This document shows, one piece after another, positions 1 through 8,956 of a stretch of DNA of 64,000 bases; positions within the stretch are counted from its first letter, which is position 1, and every line of letters starts with the position of its first letter. The stretch lies in contig NZ_JACXXJ020000003.1 in the NCBI RefSeq assembly GCF_014926405.1, forward strand, positions 124,001-188,000. Direction: 5' to 3'. The stretch comes from Agrobacterium vitis. Lineage in GTDB: Bacteria > Pseudomonadota > Alphaproteobacteria > Rhizobiales > Rhizobiaceae. Made by a program: the position numbers and the translations under genes. The notes under the pieces were generated by a model that was not told where the DNA came from, did not search any database, and saw nothing but the letters and a program-made list of their open reading frames with translations.

Positions 1-273
1 CGTCATGTGCGGATAGAGCGCATAGGACTGGAACACCATGGCAATGCCGCGCTCAACCGGCGGCAGCGCATTGACCCGAGCTCCATCGATGACGATATCG
101 CCGCTGGTCGTATCGTCCAGTCCGGCGATCATCCGAAGCAGCGTGGACTTGCCACAGCCGGATGGGCCGACGAAGACCATGAATTCGCCGTCCTTGATGT
201 CGAGCGAGACGCCCTTGATGACATCGAAATGGCCAAAGGATTTGACGACTTTGTTGAGATAAAGCTGGCCCAC
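1..273 (-). CDS. ABC transporter ATP-binding protein, sugar type (partial, 3' end outside window)
   Basis: This is the N-terminal 91 codons of a MalK/UgpC/MsmK-type ATPase, which energises the sugar importer encoded just upstream on the same strand. The translation shows the Walker A motif GPSGCGKST near residue 40 and the Q-loop context [13 protein letters not shown] at the window edge. The start is a GTG at 273, giving [14 protein letters not shown], the usual opening of this family in rhizobia; a GGAGACG lies about 10 bases before it. A hairpin with a T run separates it from the binding-protein gene, so its expression may be lower than or uncoupled from the binding protein. The signature motif, Walker B and C-terminal domain are not in the window. 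Confidence 0.88.
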   Translation of the reverse strand, partial: MGQLYLNKVVKSFGHFDVIKGVSLDIKDGEFMVFVGPSGCGKSTLLRMIAGLDDTTSGDIVIDGARVNALPPVERGIAMVFQSYALYPHMT

Positions 274-334
274 CGCGCTGCGTCTCCATACCAACCGGTG
301 GCCAAACGGCGACCGGCGAAATTCCAAACAAAAA

Positions 335-365
335 CCGGCTGCGAACCCGTATGATCCGCAGCCGG
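335..365 (-). terminator. Intrinsic terminator or attenuator inside the sugar ABC operon
   Basis: A perfect 9-bp inverted repeat CCGGCTGCG / CGCAGCCGG with a 13-nt loop is followed, on the minus strand, by TTTTTGTTT. It lies after the stop of the binding-protein gene and before the ATPase gene of the same operon. It fits partial termination that leaves binding protein in excess. Confidence 0.7.
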
Positions 366-376
366 AGCCCCGATGT

Positions 377-1600
377 TTACTTGTACTGGTCGATAGCAGC
401 CGACGCCTTCTTCAAGGCCTCAGCAGGCTCGGCCTTACCCGTGACGACAGACTGGACCATTTCGATCATCACATTCTGGAAACCCTTGTAATCCTTGAAC
501 AAAGGCTCAGGACCACCGAAGGCGATACCATCAATGAACGGCTTCCAGTAAGGCTTATCCTTGATCAACTGCTCAACCTTAGCGGAAGGACGAAGCGGCG
601 TCAGGCCGGAATCGGTCGTCAGTTCGTATTCTTCCTGCGGTTCTGGCGAGGTAATGTATTTGGCAAATTCCGTTGCCTTGTCCTCGACACCGGACCCCTT
701 GAAGATCGCCAGGCTATCGGTGATCAACAGCGTGCCGGGACCCTTGGCCGAAGGACCAAGCGGCAACGTGGTAACACCCCAGTGGATATCGGTCTTCAGC
801 AGGCGATAGGCCGCACCCGTGCTATTCTGGATCATCCCGGCCTTGCCGTCGAGAAAGATGGCCCGGATTTCATTCTGCTCGTAGGCAGTTGCCCCTTCAA
901 CCGAATAGGGAGCAATGTCCTTATAGGCCTGAAGCGCAGCCAGCACTTCTGGGCTGTCCATGACGATCTTGCCGTCCTTGTCCATCACCTGACCGTTATT
1001 GGTGTAAACCCAGTGCATGAACTGGTGCATGGTGTTGTCGAAGGTCTTGGCAGGCATGCCGTAACCGGCAATACCGGTCTTTTCCTTGATCTGCTTGGCA
1101 AAGGCAATTTCTTCAGCCCAGGTCTTTGGTGGGGTTTCCGGATCAAGACCGGCCTTCTTGAACAGGTCCTTGTTCCAGAACAGCGCCTTGGTGGAGAAGG
1201 CAATCGGCACGCCCCACTGCGTATCGTCGAAAGTTACGGTATCGACGATGTTCGGATAATAGCTCTTCTTTTCGGCATCCGTCATCGGCACCTTGACGAT
1301 CAGGTCGTTCTCGGCGAACTCCTTCAACGTGCGCGAACCGACATAGGCCATGGCGACAGGCGTCCCGGCGGCAGCCAAGGTGGTTGCCTTATCCTGGCAC
1401 TGTTCCCAGCCGACCACTTCCGGCGCAATCTTCCAGCCCGGATTTTTGCCTTCCCAGACCTTGATATATTTCTCATGGATCGGGTCGATCTTGTCGCCAC
1501 AATAGATCCAGCTGATTTCCTTATCCGCCGCAAAACTCGACAGAGCCGAGCTTGCCAGCAGCGCCAGCGCGCCCGCCATGATGGTCAAAGTGTTTTTCAT
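377..1600 (-). CDS. Extracellular sugar-binding protein of ABC transporter (family 1)
   Basis: This is a periplasmic solute-binding protein of 407 residues, the usual size for MalE/UgpB-like proteins. It opens with a signal peptide ([18 protein letters not shown], cleavage probably after SSFA-AD). The body carries SBP_bac_1 features such as [10 protein letters not shown], the segment [21 protein letters not shown], and a C-terminal helix-rich region. It is the fourth gene of a leftward operon after the oxidoreductase and two permeases, 56 bases downstream of the second permease. The divergent nag genes make an amino sugar (GlcNAc, chitobiose or a muropeptide sugar) the best-supported substrate, but this is inferred from neighbours and not from a ligand motif. 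Confidence 0.9.
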   Translation of the reverse strand: MKNTLTIMAGALALLASSALSSFAADKEISWIYCGDKIDPIHEKYIKVWEGKNPGWKIAPEVVGWEQCQDKATTLAAAGTPVAMAYVGSRTLKEFAENDLIVKVPMTDAEKKSYYPNIVDTVTFDDTQWGVPIAFSTKALFWNKDLFKKAGLDPETPPKTWAEEIAFAKQIKEKTGIAGYGMPAKTFDNTMHQFMHWVYTNNGQVMDKDGKIVMDSPEVLAALQAYKDIAPYSVEGATAYEQNEIRAIFLDGKAGMIQNSTGAAYRLLKTDIHWGVTTLPLGPSAKGPGTLLITDSLAIFKGSGVEDKATEFAKYITSPEPQEEYELTTDSGLTPLRPSAKVEQLIKDKPYWKPFIDGIAFGGPEPLFKDYKGFQNVMIEMVQSVVTGKAEPAEALKKASAAIDQYK

Positions 1601-1656
1601 CGATGGTTCCCCTTTGTTGACATTAAACGTGTCTTGGTTGTTTCGAAACCGGCTGC

Positions 1657-2517
1657 CTACTTGACTGCACCCGCCGTCAGGCCACTGACCAGATAGCGTT
1701 GCAGGAAGAAGATCATGATCATCGCCGGCGCAATACCGACGAAGCTTGCGGCCATAAGCTCGTTCCAGATCACTTCCTGACGACCGAAATAGGCAAACAG
1801 GCCAATCGGCAACGGCATGTATTCCGTCTTCGAGTTGAAGGTCAGCGCGAAGATGAAATGCTGCGCATAGGCGGTAATGAAGGTGGTGATGCCGACAACG
1901 GCAATACCCGGCATGGCAAGCGGCAGAACCACGCGCCGGAACGTATAGAAATAGCTGGCGCCATCCACATAAGCCGCTTCCTCAAGCTCCCGTGGAATCC
2001 GCATCATATAGGTTCTCAGCAACCAGATGGCGGTCGGGATAAGGAAGGCGATCAGCGGCACGATCAGCGCGAAATAGGTGTTCAGCATTCCCGAAATCCG
2101 CATCAGCCGAAAGATCGGAATGAGCAGAACCGCGCCTGAAAACATGTTGACGGCAAGGAACGTACCCAGCAATACGCCCCTGCCCCGGAATTCGAAACGG
2201 GCAAAGGCGTAAGCTGCCGGGACGACGAGCAGTAGAACCACCACCGTTGCCGTGATCGAGATGAAGAAGGAATTGAAGATATAGCGGCCAAAGCCCGGAA
2301 CATGGTCCCACATGGTTCGGTAGGCTTCAAACGAGCCATTCTCCGGCCAAAACCTGTAGGGCGACGAAAACAGCTGGCTGAGTGGCTTCAGTGACACCAG
2401 GAACCCTTCCACGAAAGGTGCCAGCACGAAGGTGAGAAACACCGCGACACCGCAATAGATGCCGATGATTTCATACCATTTATAGCGATTGATCATCGCC
2501 TGCCTGTTAGTGCTCAT
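1657..2517 (-). CDS. Sugar ABC transporter permease (MalG type)
   Basis: This inner-membrane permease has 286 residues and about six hydrophobic segments. The EAA loop (ELEEAAYVDGASYFYTFRRV, near residue 190) contacts the ATPase. It belongs to the MalG/CUT1 class. It overlaps the end of the preceding permease gene by four bases (ATGA), which indicates translational coupling and equimolar production. It should form a heterodimeric channel with that partner and receive substrate from the binding protein encoded next. No specificity can be read from the sequence. Confidence 0.9.
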   Translation of the reverse strand: MSTNRQAMINRYKWYEIIGIYCGVAVFLTFVLAPFVEGFLVSLKPLSQLFSSPYRFWPENGSFEAYRTMWDHVPGFGRYIFNSFFISITATVVVLLLVVPAAYAFARFEFRGRGVLLGTFLAVNMFSGAVLLIPIFRLMRISGMLNTYFALIVPLIAFLIPTAIWLLRTYMMRIPRELEEAAYVDGASYFYTFRRVVLPLAMPGIAVVGITTFITAYAQHFIFALTFNSKTEYMPLPIGLFAYFGRQEVIWNELMAASFVGIAPAMIMIFFLQRYLVSGLTAGAVK

Positions 2518-3398
2518 CGGGAATGCTCCTGCGAAAGACGGCTGGTGACGCGGAAGTAGAAATAGCTGAAGATCGACAGGAAGATGCAGATCAGCACGGC
2601 GCGCGCCGCCCCTTCACCGTATTTGTACGACCCGATCGCCGTCTTGTAGGTATCGATGATCATCGTCGTCGTGCCGCCGCTTGGGCCGCCACGGGTCAAT
2701 ATCCAGATGATATCGAAGGAATTGAAGGTCGAGATCAGCGAAATCATCGACATGGTAATCATCGCCGGCATCAGCAGCGGCAGGGTGATGCGGCGGAACC
2801 GGTAAAACCGCCCGGCCCCATCCGTCCAGGCCGCCTCGTGCAGATCCTGCGGGATCGCTTGCATCGCCGCCAGCAGATAAAGCGTCACCATTGGCACGCC
2901 AATCCATACATCGGTGAAAATTGTTGCCCAGAACGCCGTCGATCCATACGCGAGGAAGGCAACCGGGCCATCGACCAGACCAACACGTTGCAACATGCCG
3001 GAAATCATCCCGAACTGGCCGTTATACATCCAGCCCCACATGAAAATGCCAATCGCCATCGGCACGATCCAGGGCGGCATGGTCAGGATGCGAAACAAGG
3101 TTCGCCCCGGCACAGCGGTGTTCAGAAGCGTCGCGCCGAACGTGCCGATAATCATCTTGAACAGCACGGAAAAAAACGTCCACACGAAGGTGCGGATAAT
3201 GACATCCGCGAAGGTGGCGTTGAAGATCTTGTTGTAATTATCCCAGCCAACCCAGTTCGTCACCCGTTTCAACGACGCATCGGTGAAGGACAGAATGAAG
3301 GTATCGACCAGCGGATAAGCAACGATGATCGCGATATAGATGGTTGCCGGCAACAGCAGGCACCAGGCGAAGAAAACGGCTCTGCGTTTCGCCTCCAT
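2514..3398 (-). CDS. Sugar ABC transporter permease (MalF type)
   Basis: This is the other half of the membrane channel, about 294 residues with six predicted membrane segments and the EAA loop DLHEAAWTDGAGRFYRFRRI near residue 195. It is the short CUT1 MalF type, without the long periplasmic domain of enteric MalF. Two ATG codons are possible, at 3404 and 3398. The second has an AGGGG at a better distance and is used here. The gene begins only a few bases after the oxidoreductase stop and ends in an ATGA overlap with the next permease. Confidence 0.88.
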   Translation of the reverse strand: MEAKRRAVFFAWCLLLPATIYIAIIVAYPLVDTFILSFTDASLKRVTNWVGWDNYNKIFNATFADVIIRTFVWTFFSVLFKMIIGTFGATLLNTAVPGRTLFRILTMPPWIVPMAIGIFMWGWMYNGQFGMISGMLQRVGLVDGPVAFLAYGSTAFWATIFTDVWIGVPMVTLYLLAAMQAIPQDLHEAAWTDGAGRFYRFRRITLPLLMPAMITMSMISLISTFNSFDIIWILTRGGPSGGTTTMIIDTYKTAIGSYKYGEGAARAVLICIFLSIFSYFYFRVTSRLSQEHSR

Positions 3399-3407
3399 GA
3401 CCATCCC

Positions 3408-4589
3408 CTATGCCGACTTAGACGCGGCGGCGGACGCCTCGCCATGCAGGCAGGCATCGTAACGCGCCCAGACAGGCGCCAAATCCACCACTTTACGCTC
3501 GGCCCGCGCCTGATCCAGCGCCAGGGCCAGAATGCCCGCCTCAATGGCGTCGAGAGCCGAAACCGGTTGCTTCGCTCCGGTTTCGATAAAGGCCAGCACG
3601 TCGGCTGCCATTTGTTCGTCGGCACCGTAATGCTGCGACTTCTCGGACGGCGCGCTATAGGTCTTGGCAATGACCTTGTCATTGTTACGGGCATTGTGGA
3701 CATCGAGGAAGCCACGCACGAAATCACCCTCAGCCATGCCTTTCGAGCCGATCACGCAGAACCGGCGAAACTGATCGGGCACATTGAGGTTGGTGTGAAA
3801 CGTCATTGCCACGCCATTCTCATATTCGATGATCGCGGTCTGATAATCGATAATGTCGGCATCGCTATCAAAGACCTTGTCGGAGCCCAGCCAACCGCTT
3901 GGTTTGCGGTGATAGACTTCCATGTCGTTGACGCCATCCTGCTCCGGCGCATTTTCCGGAATGAAGCTCTTGCGACCACCAAAACTCGCAACGAAACGCG
4001 GCCGCGCACCGACAACATCGTTGTAAAGATCAAGGTCGTGGCAGCATTTCTCCAGCATGAAGCCGCCGGTATAGCGCCCATAACGGCGCCAATCGCGCAT
4101 GAAGAACGCGCCATGATAAGGCTCGATATGCTCCGAAGCCTCAATGGAGACGACATTGCCAAGCAGGCCATCCGCCTGCGCCTGACGCAAATCGCGGTAG
4201 AGCGGCGAATAGCGAAGAACAAGACCAACCAACAAGCGGTCATGACCATAGGCATGCAGAAGCGAGGCGAGTTCGAGGCTTTCCTCGATGGAAATCACGA
4301 TCGGCTTTTCGGTAAAGACTGTCAGTCCGGCTTCAAGTCCTAACCGGATATGCTGGATATGCAGGTGATTGGGCGAACCGATCATCAGCAGATCGAAGCC
4401 GCCCCCGGCAATCAGCTGTTCCGGTGTTTCATATGCTTTGCCTGGCGATACACCCGCCTCGACCAATCCAGGCAGGCCTGCCGGATCAGGATCGACATAG
4501 CCGACAATCTCGAAAGACGGATCGATCTCACTGAGCACCCGACCGAGATAACCAAGCCGGAAACCAAGCCCGATAATGGCGACTTTCAT
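3408..4589 (-). CDS. Gfo/Idh/MocA family NAD(P)-dependent oxidoreductase
   Basis: This is a probable sugar dehydrogenase of 393 residues. The N-terminal Rossmann fold starts MKVAIIGLGFRLGYLG, and a TEKPIV motif follows near residue 95, where EKP is the family hallmark. The C-terminal alpha/beta domain contains HDLDLYNDVVGARP. The start at 4589 is chosen because GGGGAAAG lies 9 bases before it and the Rossmann strand begins at once; an upstream in-frame ATG would add 26 unlikely residues. It is the first gene of the transporter operon, so it probably acts on the imported sugar or a derivative. Its reaction is unknown, and no standard GlcNAc pathway step calls for it. Confidence 0.87.
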   Translation of the reverse strand: MKVAIIGLGFRLGYLGRVLSEIDPSFEIVGYVDPDPAGLPGLVEAGVSPGKAYETPEQLIAGGGFDLLMIGSPNHLHIQHIRLGLEAGLTVFTEKPIVISIEESLELASLLHAYGHDRLLVGLVLRYSPLYRDLRQAQADGLLGNVVSIEASEHIEPYHGAFFMRDWRRYGRYTGGFMLEKCCHDLDLYNDVVGARPRFVASFGGRKSFIPENAPEQDGVNDMEVYHRKPSGWLGSDKVFDSDADIIDYQTAIIEYENGVAMTFHTNLNVPDQFRRFCVIGSKGMAEGDFVRGFLDVHNARNNDKVIAKTYSAPSEKSQHYGADEQMAADVLAFIETGAKQPVSALDAIEAGILALALDQARAERKVVDLAPVWARYDACLHGEASAAASKSA

Positions 4590-4819
4590 GCTGGAACTTT
4601 CCCCGTTCACGTAATTTATTTTCTTGAGACTGCGAATTTTTGGCGGTTTCGTCAATAGAGAAAGCAATTCTCCGCAAGGTCGTGAAATTTATTTTCACAA
4701 TCAACGAGACCACCACAAATCATTCACAACTGCATCATCGATTCTGCGCGCACCCTGGAACATTGCGTTCGATGAGCTATGCACGATTGTTCCGTTTATT
4801 TATTCTTGTTAATGAATAA

Positions 4820-4836
4820 TACCAAAAAAATGCCAA
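4820..4836. promoter_or_regulatory. Candidate regulator half-sites TACCAA-N5-TGCCAA
   Basis: TACCAA at 4820 and TGCCAA at 4831 are start-to-start 11 bases apart. They are the reverse complement of the TTGGTA pair near 4951. They lie in the AT-rich divergent region (4590-5019) between the transporter operon and the GntR gene and are a plausible operator for the leftward promoter. Assignment to the GntR protein is inference. Confidence 0.4.
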
Positions 4837-4943
4837 TCGTCCAGACTGAATGATAATTTCCCATATTTTTGAGGGAAATATCTGTTTTTTCAGCACAATT
4901 TACATTGTTTCCCTGAACTTTGAGAAGACCAATGAAACATTAT

Positions 4944-4970
4944 TGCCAAATTGGTATTGCCTTGGTACTG
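4944..4970. promoter_or_regulatory. Candidate GntR/NagQ-type operator with TTGGTAYTG repeats
   Basis: The segment holds TGCCAA at 4944 facing TTGGTATTG at 4951, then a second TTGGTACTG at 4962. The two 9-mers differ at one base and are 11 bases apart, about one helical turn. They sit 50-75 bases before the GntR start codon. The TGCCAA-A-TTGGTA part is also a near-palindrome. Related amino-sugar GntR regulators bind TGGT...ACCA-like sites, so autoregulation is likely. Confidence 0.5.
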
Positions 4971-5019
4971 TAATCAAAAAATAACCATCAGCATTCGGCT
5001 AGGATACGGGGAACGTGAC

Positions 5020-5772
5020 ATGCAGACGGATGTGCTTGCTTTTGCGAGCCTGCAATCCAGCCGGGGCGGCCCGCTTTATATCAAGTTAAAGACGCTGATC
5101 GAAGATGCCGTCGAAGCTGGACAGCTTAAGCATGGCGACGCCCTTCCTGCGGAGCGCGACATTGCCGAGTCCGCAGGTATCAGCCGCGTCACCGTGCGCA
5201 AGGCAATAGACGACCTCGTTGCTGAAGGCCTGTTGGTTCGGCGCCGGGGTGCTGGAACCTTTGTCGTCAAGCCCGTCAAGCGCATGCAGCAACCGCTGAC
5301 ACGGCTGACATCCTTTACCGAGGATATGGCACGGCGTGGCATGGTCAGCGGTTCACGTTGGCTGGAGCGCGGCTTGTTTTTGCCAACCCCGGAAGAAACC
5401 ATGGCGCTTGGGCTTTCCGGCACCGCGCGAGTGGCACGGCTGGTGCGGCTGCGCACCGCTAGCGACATGCCGATTGCGTTGGAACGTACCAATCTTCCAG
5501 ATGATCTGCTGCCGGATCCCTCTCGCGTCGAGAACTCTCTCTATGCCGCACTTGGCAGTGTCGGGATTAGACCCGTGCGCGCCAATCAGCGCATTTCGGC
5601 GGTCATATTGACGGATGAAGATGCCAAACTGATCGGCATGCCGCCGGGCTCTGCCGCGCTTTCAGTGCAGCGGATCGCCTATCTGGATACAGGCCGGGTG
5701 ATGGAAGTGTCGCGAGCGCTATATCGCAGCGACGCCTATGACCTCGTTGCGGAATTGACCATCGGCTCCTGA
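5020..5772 (+). CDS. nagQ: GntR-family (HutC/NagQ type) transcriptional regulator with UTRA domain
   Basis: This 250-residue regulator has a winged helix-turn-helix near residues 15-80 (LPAERDIAESAGISRVTVRKA, then RRGAGTFV) and a UTRA effector domain near 95-240. This is the architecture of the HutC/NagR subfamily, whose ligands are often phosphorylated sugars. It is the first gene of the rightward operon, followed by the SIS deaminase, NagA and NagK genes, and is divergent from the transporter operon. It therefore most likely represses both, with GlcNAc-6-P or GlcN-6-P as inducer. The start at 5020 follows GGGGAACG at a good distance and begins just before the conserved domain. The symbol is by analogy. 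Confidence 0.85.
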   Translation: MQTDVLAFASLQSSRGGPLYIKLKTLIEDAVEAGQLKHGDALPAERDIAESAGISRVTVRKAIDDLVAEGLLVRRRGAGTFVVKPVKRMQQPLTRLTSFTEDMARRGMVSGSRWLERGLFLPTPEETMALGLSGTARVARLVRLRTASDMPIALERTNLPDDLLPDPSRVENSLYAALGSVGIRPVRANQRISAVILTDEDAKLIGMPPGSAALSVQRIAYLDTGRVMEVSRALYRSDAYDLVAELTIGS

Positions 5773-5800
5773 TCGGACGCCGCAGGATAAGGAAAATACG

Positions 5801-6823
5801 ATGACGACCACCATGCGCCAGGAAATAAACGAGATTCCGCAAGCGGTCAGTAGACTGCTACGCGATAGCCGGGAGAGTTTGGAGGAAGCGGGTGCGGCGC
5901 TGCGCAAGCGCGATCCGGCGGTGCTGGTCACCATTGCGCGTGGTTCTTCCGACCATGCCGCCCATTTCCTGAAATATGCTGTCGAACTGGAGCTCGGGAT
6001 CGTCGTTGCCTCGCTCGGCCCGTCCCTGGCCTCGATTTATCAAGCGCCGCTGAAACTGGACCGGGCGGCAGCACTTGCCATCTCGCAATCCGGGGCCAGC
6101 CCGGACCTGGTGGCGCTCGCCAAGTCCGCCGTGGCCGGTGGAGCAACGACAATTTCGCTGCTAAATACCATTTCTTCACCGCTGGCCACGGCCTCCGATA
6201 TCGCCATCGATATTCAGGCCGGACCGGAAATTGCCGTCGCGGCAACGAAATCCTTCGTCAATTCCATTGTTGCTGGCCTGTCCTTGATCAGCGCCTGGAG
6301 CGACAACGCTCGCCTGGCAGCCGCGGTTGAAGCCCTGCCCACCCATCTTGAAAAAGCGCTGGCTCTGGATTGGAGTGGCCTGGTGGAGGTGCTGAAAGAT
6401 GCCGATTCGCTCTACATGCTCGGGCGCGGCCCGACGCTGGCCATTGCCTGCGAAGCGGCGCTGAAATGCAAGGAAACATCTGAGCTGCATGCGGAGGCCT
6501 ATTCTTCGGCTGAAGTGTTGCATGGTCCGGTCTCCCTGGTGTCTGCGAATTTCCCGATCATCGCCTTTGCCGCCCGCGACAAGGCGGAGGCTTCTATCGC
6601 CGCGACGGCCAATGGACTTGCCGCCAAGAATGCCTCTGTTTTCCTGACATCGTCTTTGGCAAAGGAGGCCAACCATTTGCCCTTCATCGAAACCGGCCAT
6701 CCGCTGACCGATGCGCTGGCATTGATTGTACCCTATTATGGCATGGTGGAATCACTATCGCGCGCCCGTGGCCTTGATCCGGACAAGCCAGCCGCTCTGA
6801 AGAAAGTAACGGAAACCCGATGA
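5801..6823 (+). CDS. nagB-II: SIS-domain glucosamine-6-phosphate deaminase, NagB-II type
   Basis: This 340-residue protein contains two SIS (sugar isomerase) domains, near residues 25-170 and 190-330, and lacks the glutaminase domain of GlmS. Motifs include TIARGSSDHAA, AISQSGASPDLV and CKETSELHAEAYSSAEVLHGP. The last is typical of GlmS-like isomerases and of NagB-II/AgaS deaminases, which convert GlcN-6-P to fructose-6-P and ammonia. It lies 28 bases after the GntR gene and overlaps nagA by four bases, and no classical NagB is nearby. Context supports deaminase function over fructoselysine- or aga-type activities. Confidence 0.85.
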   Translation: MTTTMRQEINEIPQAVSRLLRDSRESLEEAGAALRKRDPAVLVTIARGSSDHAAHFLKYAVELELGIVVASLGPSLASIYQAPLKLDRAAALAISQSGASPDLVALAKSAVAGGATTISLLNTISSPLATASDIAIDIQAGPEIAVAATKSFVNSIVAGLSLISAWSDNARLAAAVEALPTHLEKALALDWSGLVEVLKDADSLYMLGRGPTLAIACEAALKCKETSELHAEAYSSAEVLHGPVSLVSANFPIIAFAARDKAEASIAATANGLAAKNASVFLTSSLAKEANHLPFIETGHPLTDALALIVPYYGMVESLSRARGLDPDKPAALKKVTETR

Positions 6824-8022
6824 ACTCGTCTCTTGCGGCTCCCTCCTCATTCGCTGTGACAGGCGGCCGGATCTTTGACGGCATGCGTTTCCATGACGAT
6901 CAGGCCCTGATTGTCGATCAGGGGCGAATCGCTGATATCGTCTCCGACAATGCCGTGCCTGCTACCCTTGCCAGGGTTGATGCAGGTTCGGCTCTGGTCG
7001 TGCCTGGCTTTATCGATCTGCAAGTCAATGGCGGCGGCGGTGTGTTGCTGAATAACCAGCCGGATCTTGATGGTATCCGGGCGATTTGCGCCGCCCATGC
7101 AAGGTTCGGCACGACGGCGCTGCTGCCGACATTGATTACTGACCGTCCTGCCCTGCGCGATCAGGTTCTGAGCCTTGGGAGCCAAGCCCTGGCCGAGCGG
7201 ATCCCAGGCTATCTGGGGCTTCACCTGGAAGGTCCGCACCTTTCGCTGGCGCGCAAGGGTACTCATGACCCCGACCTGATCAGATCCATGAATGATGACG
7301 ATCTGGCAAAGCTTATTGCCTCCGCTGGCACATTTGGCACTGCATTGATCACCATTGCGCCAGAAAGCGTTACCCCGCAGCAGGTGAAAACCCTGCGAGC
7401 AGCGGGTTATCACATCAGCCTGGGCCACACGGATGCGAGTTGCGCGCAGATTGGCGCCTATGTCGAGGCGGGCGCGACGCTCGTCACCCATTTGTTCAAC
7501 GCCATGAGCCAGATGGGCAATCGCGAACCGGGCCTTGTCGGAGCAGCCCTTTCTTCAGAAACGCTGTCCTGCGGGATTATCGCTGACGGTTTCCATGTCG
7601 ATCCGGTCTCGATGGGCATTGCCCTTCGCGCCAAACGCGGGTCTGGCCGGATTTTCCTGGTCACCGACGCCATGTCGAGCATCGGCACCAATGAAACCGG
7701 CTTCATGCTGAATGGTCGCCCGGTCTTCCGCCAGGGCGGACGGTTGACTTTAGCAGATGGAACCCTGGCCGGAGCCGATATCGATATGCTGTCCTGCATT
7801 CGCTTTGTCCACGAAAAGCTTGCGACAACGCTTGAGGAGGCGTTGAACATGGCGTCGCTTTATCCAGCTGAGGCGATTGGATGCGAGACGAAAGGTCAGC
7901 TTGCGCCAGGCAAGGACGCCGACTTCCTGTTCCTCACCCCGCAACTCGATCTGGTTTCCACCTGGATTGCTGGAACATGTGTTCATAGTGCAGCAACACA
8001 TTCCGAGGCCCGGCGCGCATGA
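6820..8022 (+). CDS. nagA: N-acetylglucosamine-6-phosphate deacetylase
   Basis: This amidohydrolase of 400 residues hydrolyses GlcNAc-6-P to GlcN-6-P and acetate. Metal and substrate motifs are visible: PGFIDLQVNGGGG near residue 65, HLEGPH near 135, SLGHTDA and THLFNAMS near 205-230, DGFHVD near 255, and LVTDAMSSIG near 285. Length and order match NagA. It is translationally coupled to both neighbours (ATGA overlaps with the SIS gene before and the ROK kinase gene after), placing deacetylation between kinase and deaminase in one operon. Confidence 0.95.
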   Translation: MNSSLAAPSSFAVTGGRIFDGMRFHDDQALIVDQGRIADIVSDNAVPATLARVDAGSALVVPGFIDLQVNGGGGVLLNNQPDLDGIRAICAAHARFGTTALLPTLITDRPALRDQVLSLGSQALAERIPGYLGLHLEGPHLSLARKGTHDPDLIRSMNDDDLAKLIASAGTFGTALITIAPESVTPQQVKTLRAAGYHISLGHTDASCAQIGAYVEAGATLVTHLFNAMSQMGNREPGLVGAALSSETLSCGIIADGFHVDPVSMGIALRAKRGSGRIFLVTDAMSSIGTNETGFMLNGRPVFRQGGRLTLADGTLAGADIDMLSCIRFVHEKLATTLEEALNMASLYPAEAIGCETKGQLAPGKDADFLFLTPQLDLVSTWIAGTCVHSAATHSEARRA

Positions 8023-8927
8023 TCGTCTGTTTCGATATTGGCGGAACCGCCATCAAGGGCGCGATTGCCTATTCGCCTGAGGATATTCGTCCCTTTCCAC
8101 GCCAGCCTACGCCGGGACAGGATTTCGATGCATTTGTCGGCGTCATCAGGTCCATCATTGCCGAGGCGGGAGAGACACCAAGCTGCGTGGCAATTTCCAT
8201 CTGTGGCATTATAGATGTGGATACCAGCCGCGCTGTCGTCGCCAATATACCCTGCATCCATGGCCGTTTGCTGCAACACGATCTGGAAGAGGCCTTGGGC
8301 CTGCCTGTGCTGATTGCCAATGATGCCGATTGTTTCGCAATTGCCGAGGCTGGGCTGGGCGCGGGACGCGGCCACCGCGTGGTGTTCGGCGTCATTCTCG
8401 GCACCGGCGTCGGCGGCGGCCTGGTGGTCGATGGCAGGCTGATCAATAGCGATGGCGGCTTTGCCGGAGAATGGGGCCATGGACCAATTGCCGCAACCGA
8501 GGTCGGCGAACCGCCTGTCGCCATCCCTCGGCTTCCGTGCGGCTGCGGTCAGAAAGGTTGTATCGACACAATCTGTAGCGCGCGCGGCATGGAAAAGCTC
8601 CATACGCACCTGACCGGCGAAAACCGAACGAGTGAGGATATCGTCAAGGATTGGGAAACCGGCGAACCAAAGGCAAGCCAAACCATCGCGGCATTTGTCG
8701 AATTACTTTCCAGTCCGTTGGCTCTGGTCGTCAATACGACGGGGGCGAGCATACTGCCGGTCGGCGGCGGCCTATCCAACGCGACAAAGCTCGTTGACGC
8801 CATCGATTTAGCCGTCAGAACCAAGATCTTGCGACGGTTCAACCATCCTATTGTGGTTCCAGCGCAATGCCGACTGGAGCCGGGCCTGATCGGTGCAGCC
8901 TTGCTCGGGCTTGCAAGGCCAAATTAA
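8019..8927 (+). CDS. nagK: ROK-family N-acetylglucosamine kinase
   Basis: This sugar kinase of 302 residues probably phosphorylates cytoplasmic GlcNAc to GlcNAc-6-P, the step needed after ABC (non-PTS) import. The ATP-binding motif CFDIGGTAIKGA is at the N-terminus. The catalytic region includes IANDADCFAIAEA near residue 105, followed by GVILGTGVGGGLV and GEWGHGP. The ROK zinc motif reads CGCGQKGCID, with Asp where Glu is usual. It overlaps nagA by four bases and is the last gene of the operon. Glucokinase or N-acetylmannosamine kinase activity cannot be excluded by sequence alone. Confidence 0.88.
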   Translation: MIVCFDIGGTAIKGAIAYSPEDIRPFPRQPTPGQDFDAFVGVIRSIIAEAGETPSCVAISICGIIDVDTSRAVVANIPCIHGRLLQHDLEEALGLPVLIANDADCFAIAEAGLGAGRGHRVVFGVILGTGVGGGLVVDGRLINSDGGFAGEWGHGPIAATEVGEPPVAIPRLPCGCGQKGCIDTICSARGMEKLHTHLTGENRTSEDIVKDWETGEPKASQTIAAFVELLSSPLALVVNTTGASILPVGGGLSNATKLVDAIDLAVRTKILRRFNHPIVVPAQCRLEPGLIGAALLGLARPN

Positions 8928-8956
8928 AGGCCGGCCGTCCAGTTCCGCTTATCTTT

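Noticed and set aside
2523..4343. A 606-codon open frame on the plus strand across the permease and oxidoreductase genes
   Set aside because: It is antisense to two clear family members and its translation is Arg/His/Asp-rich with no domain. It is a shadow of high-GC codon use.
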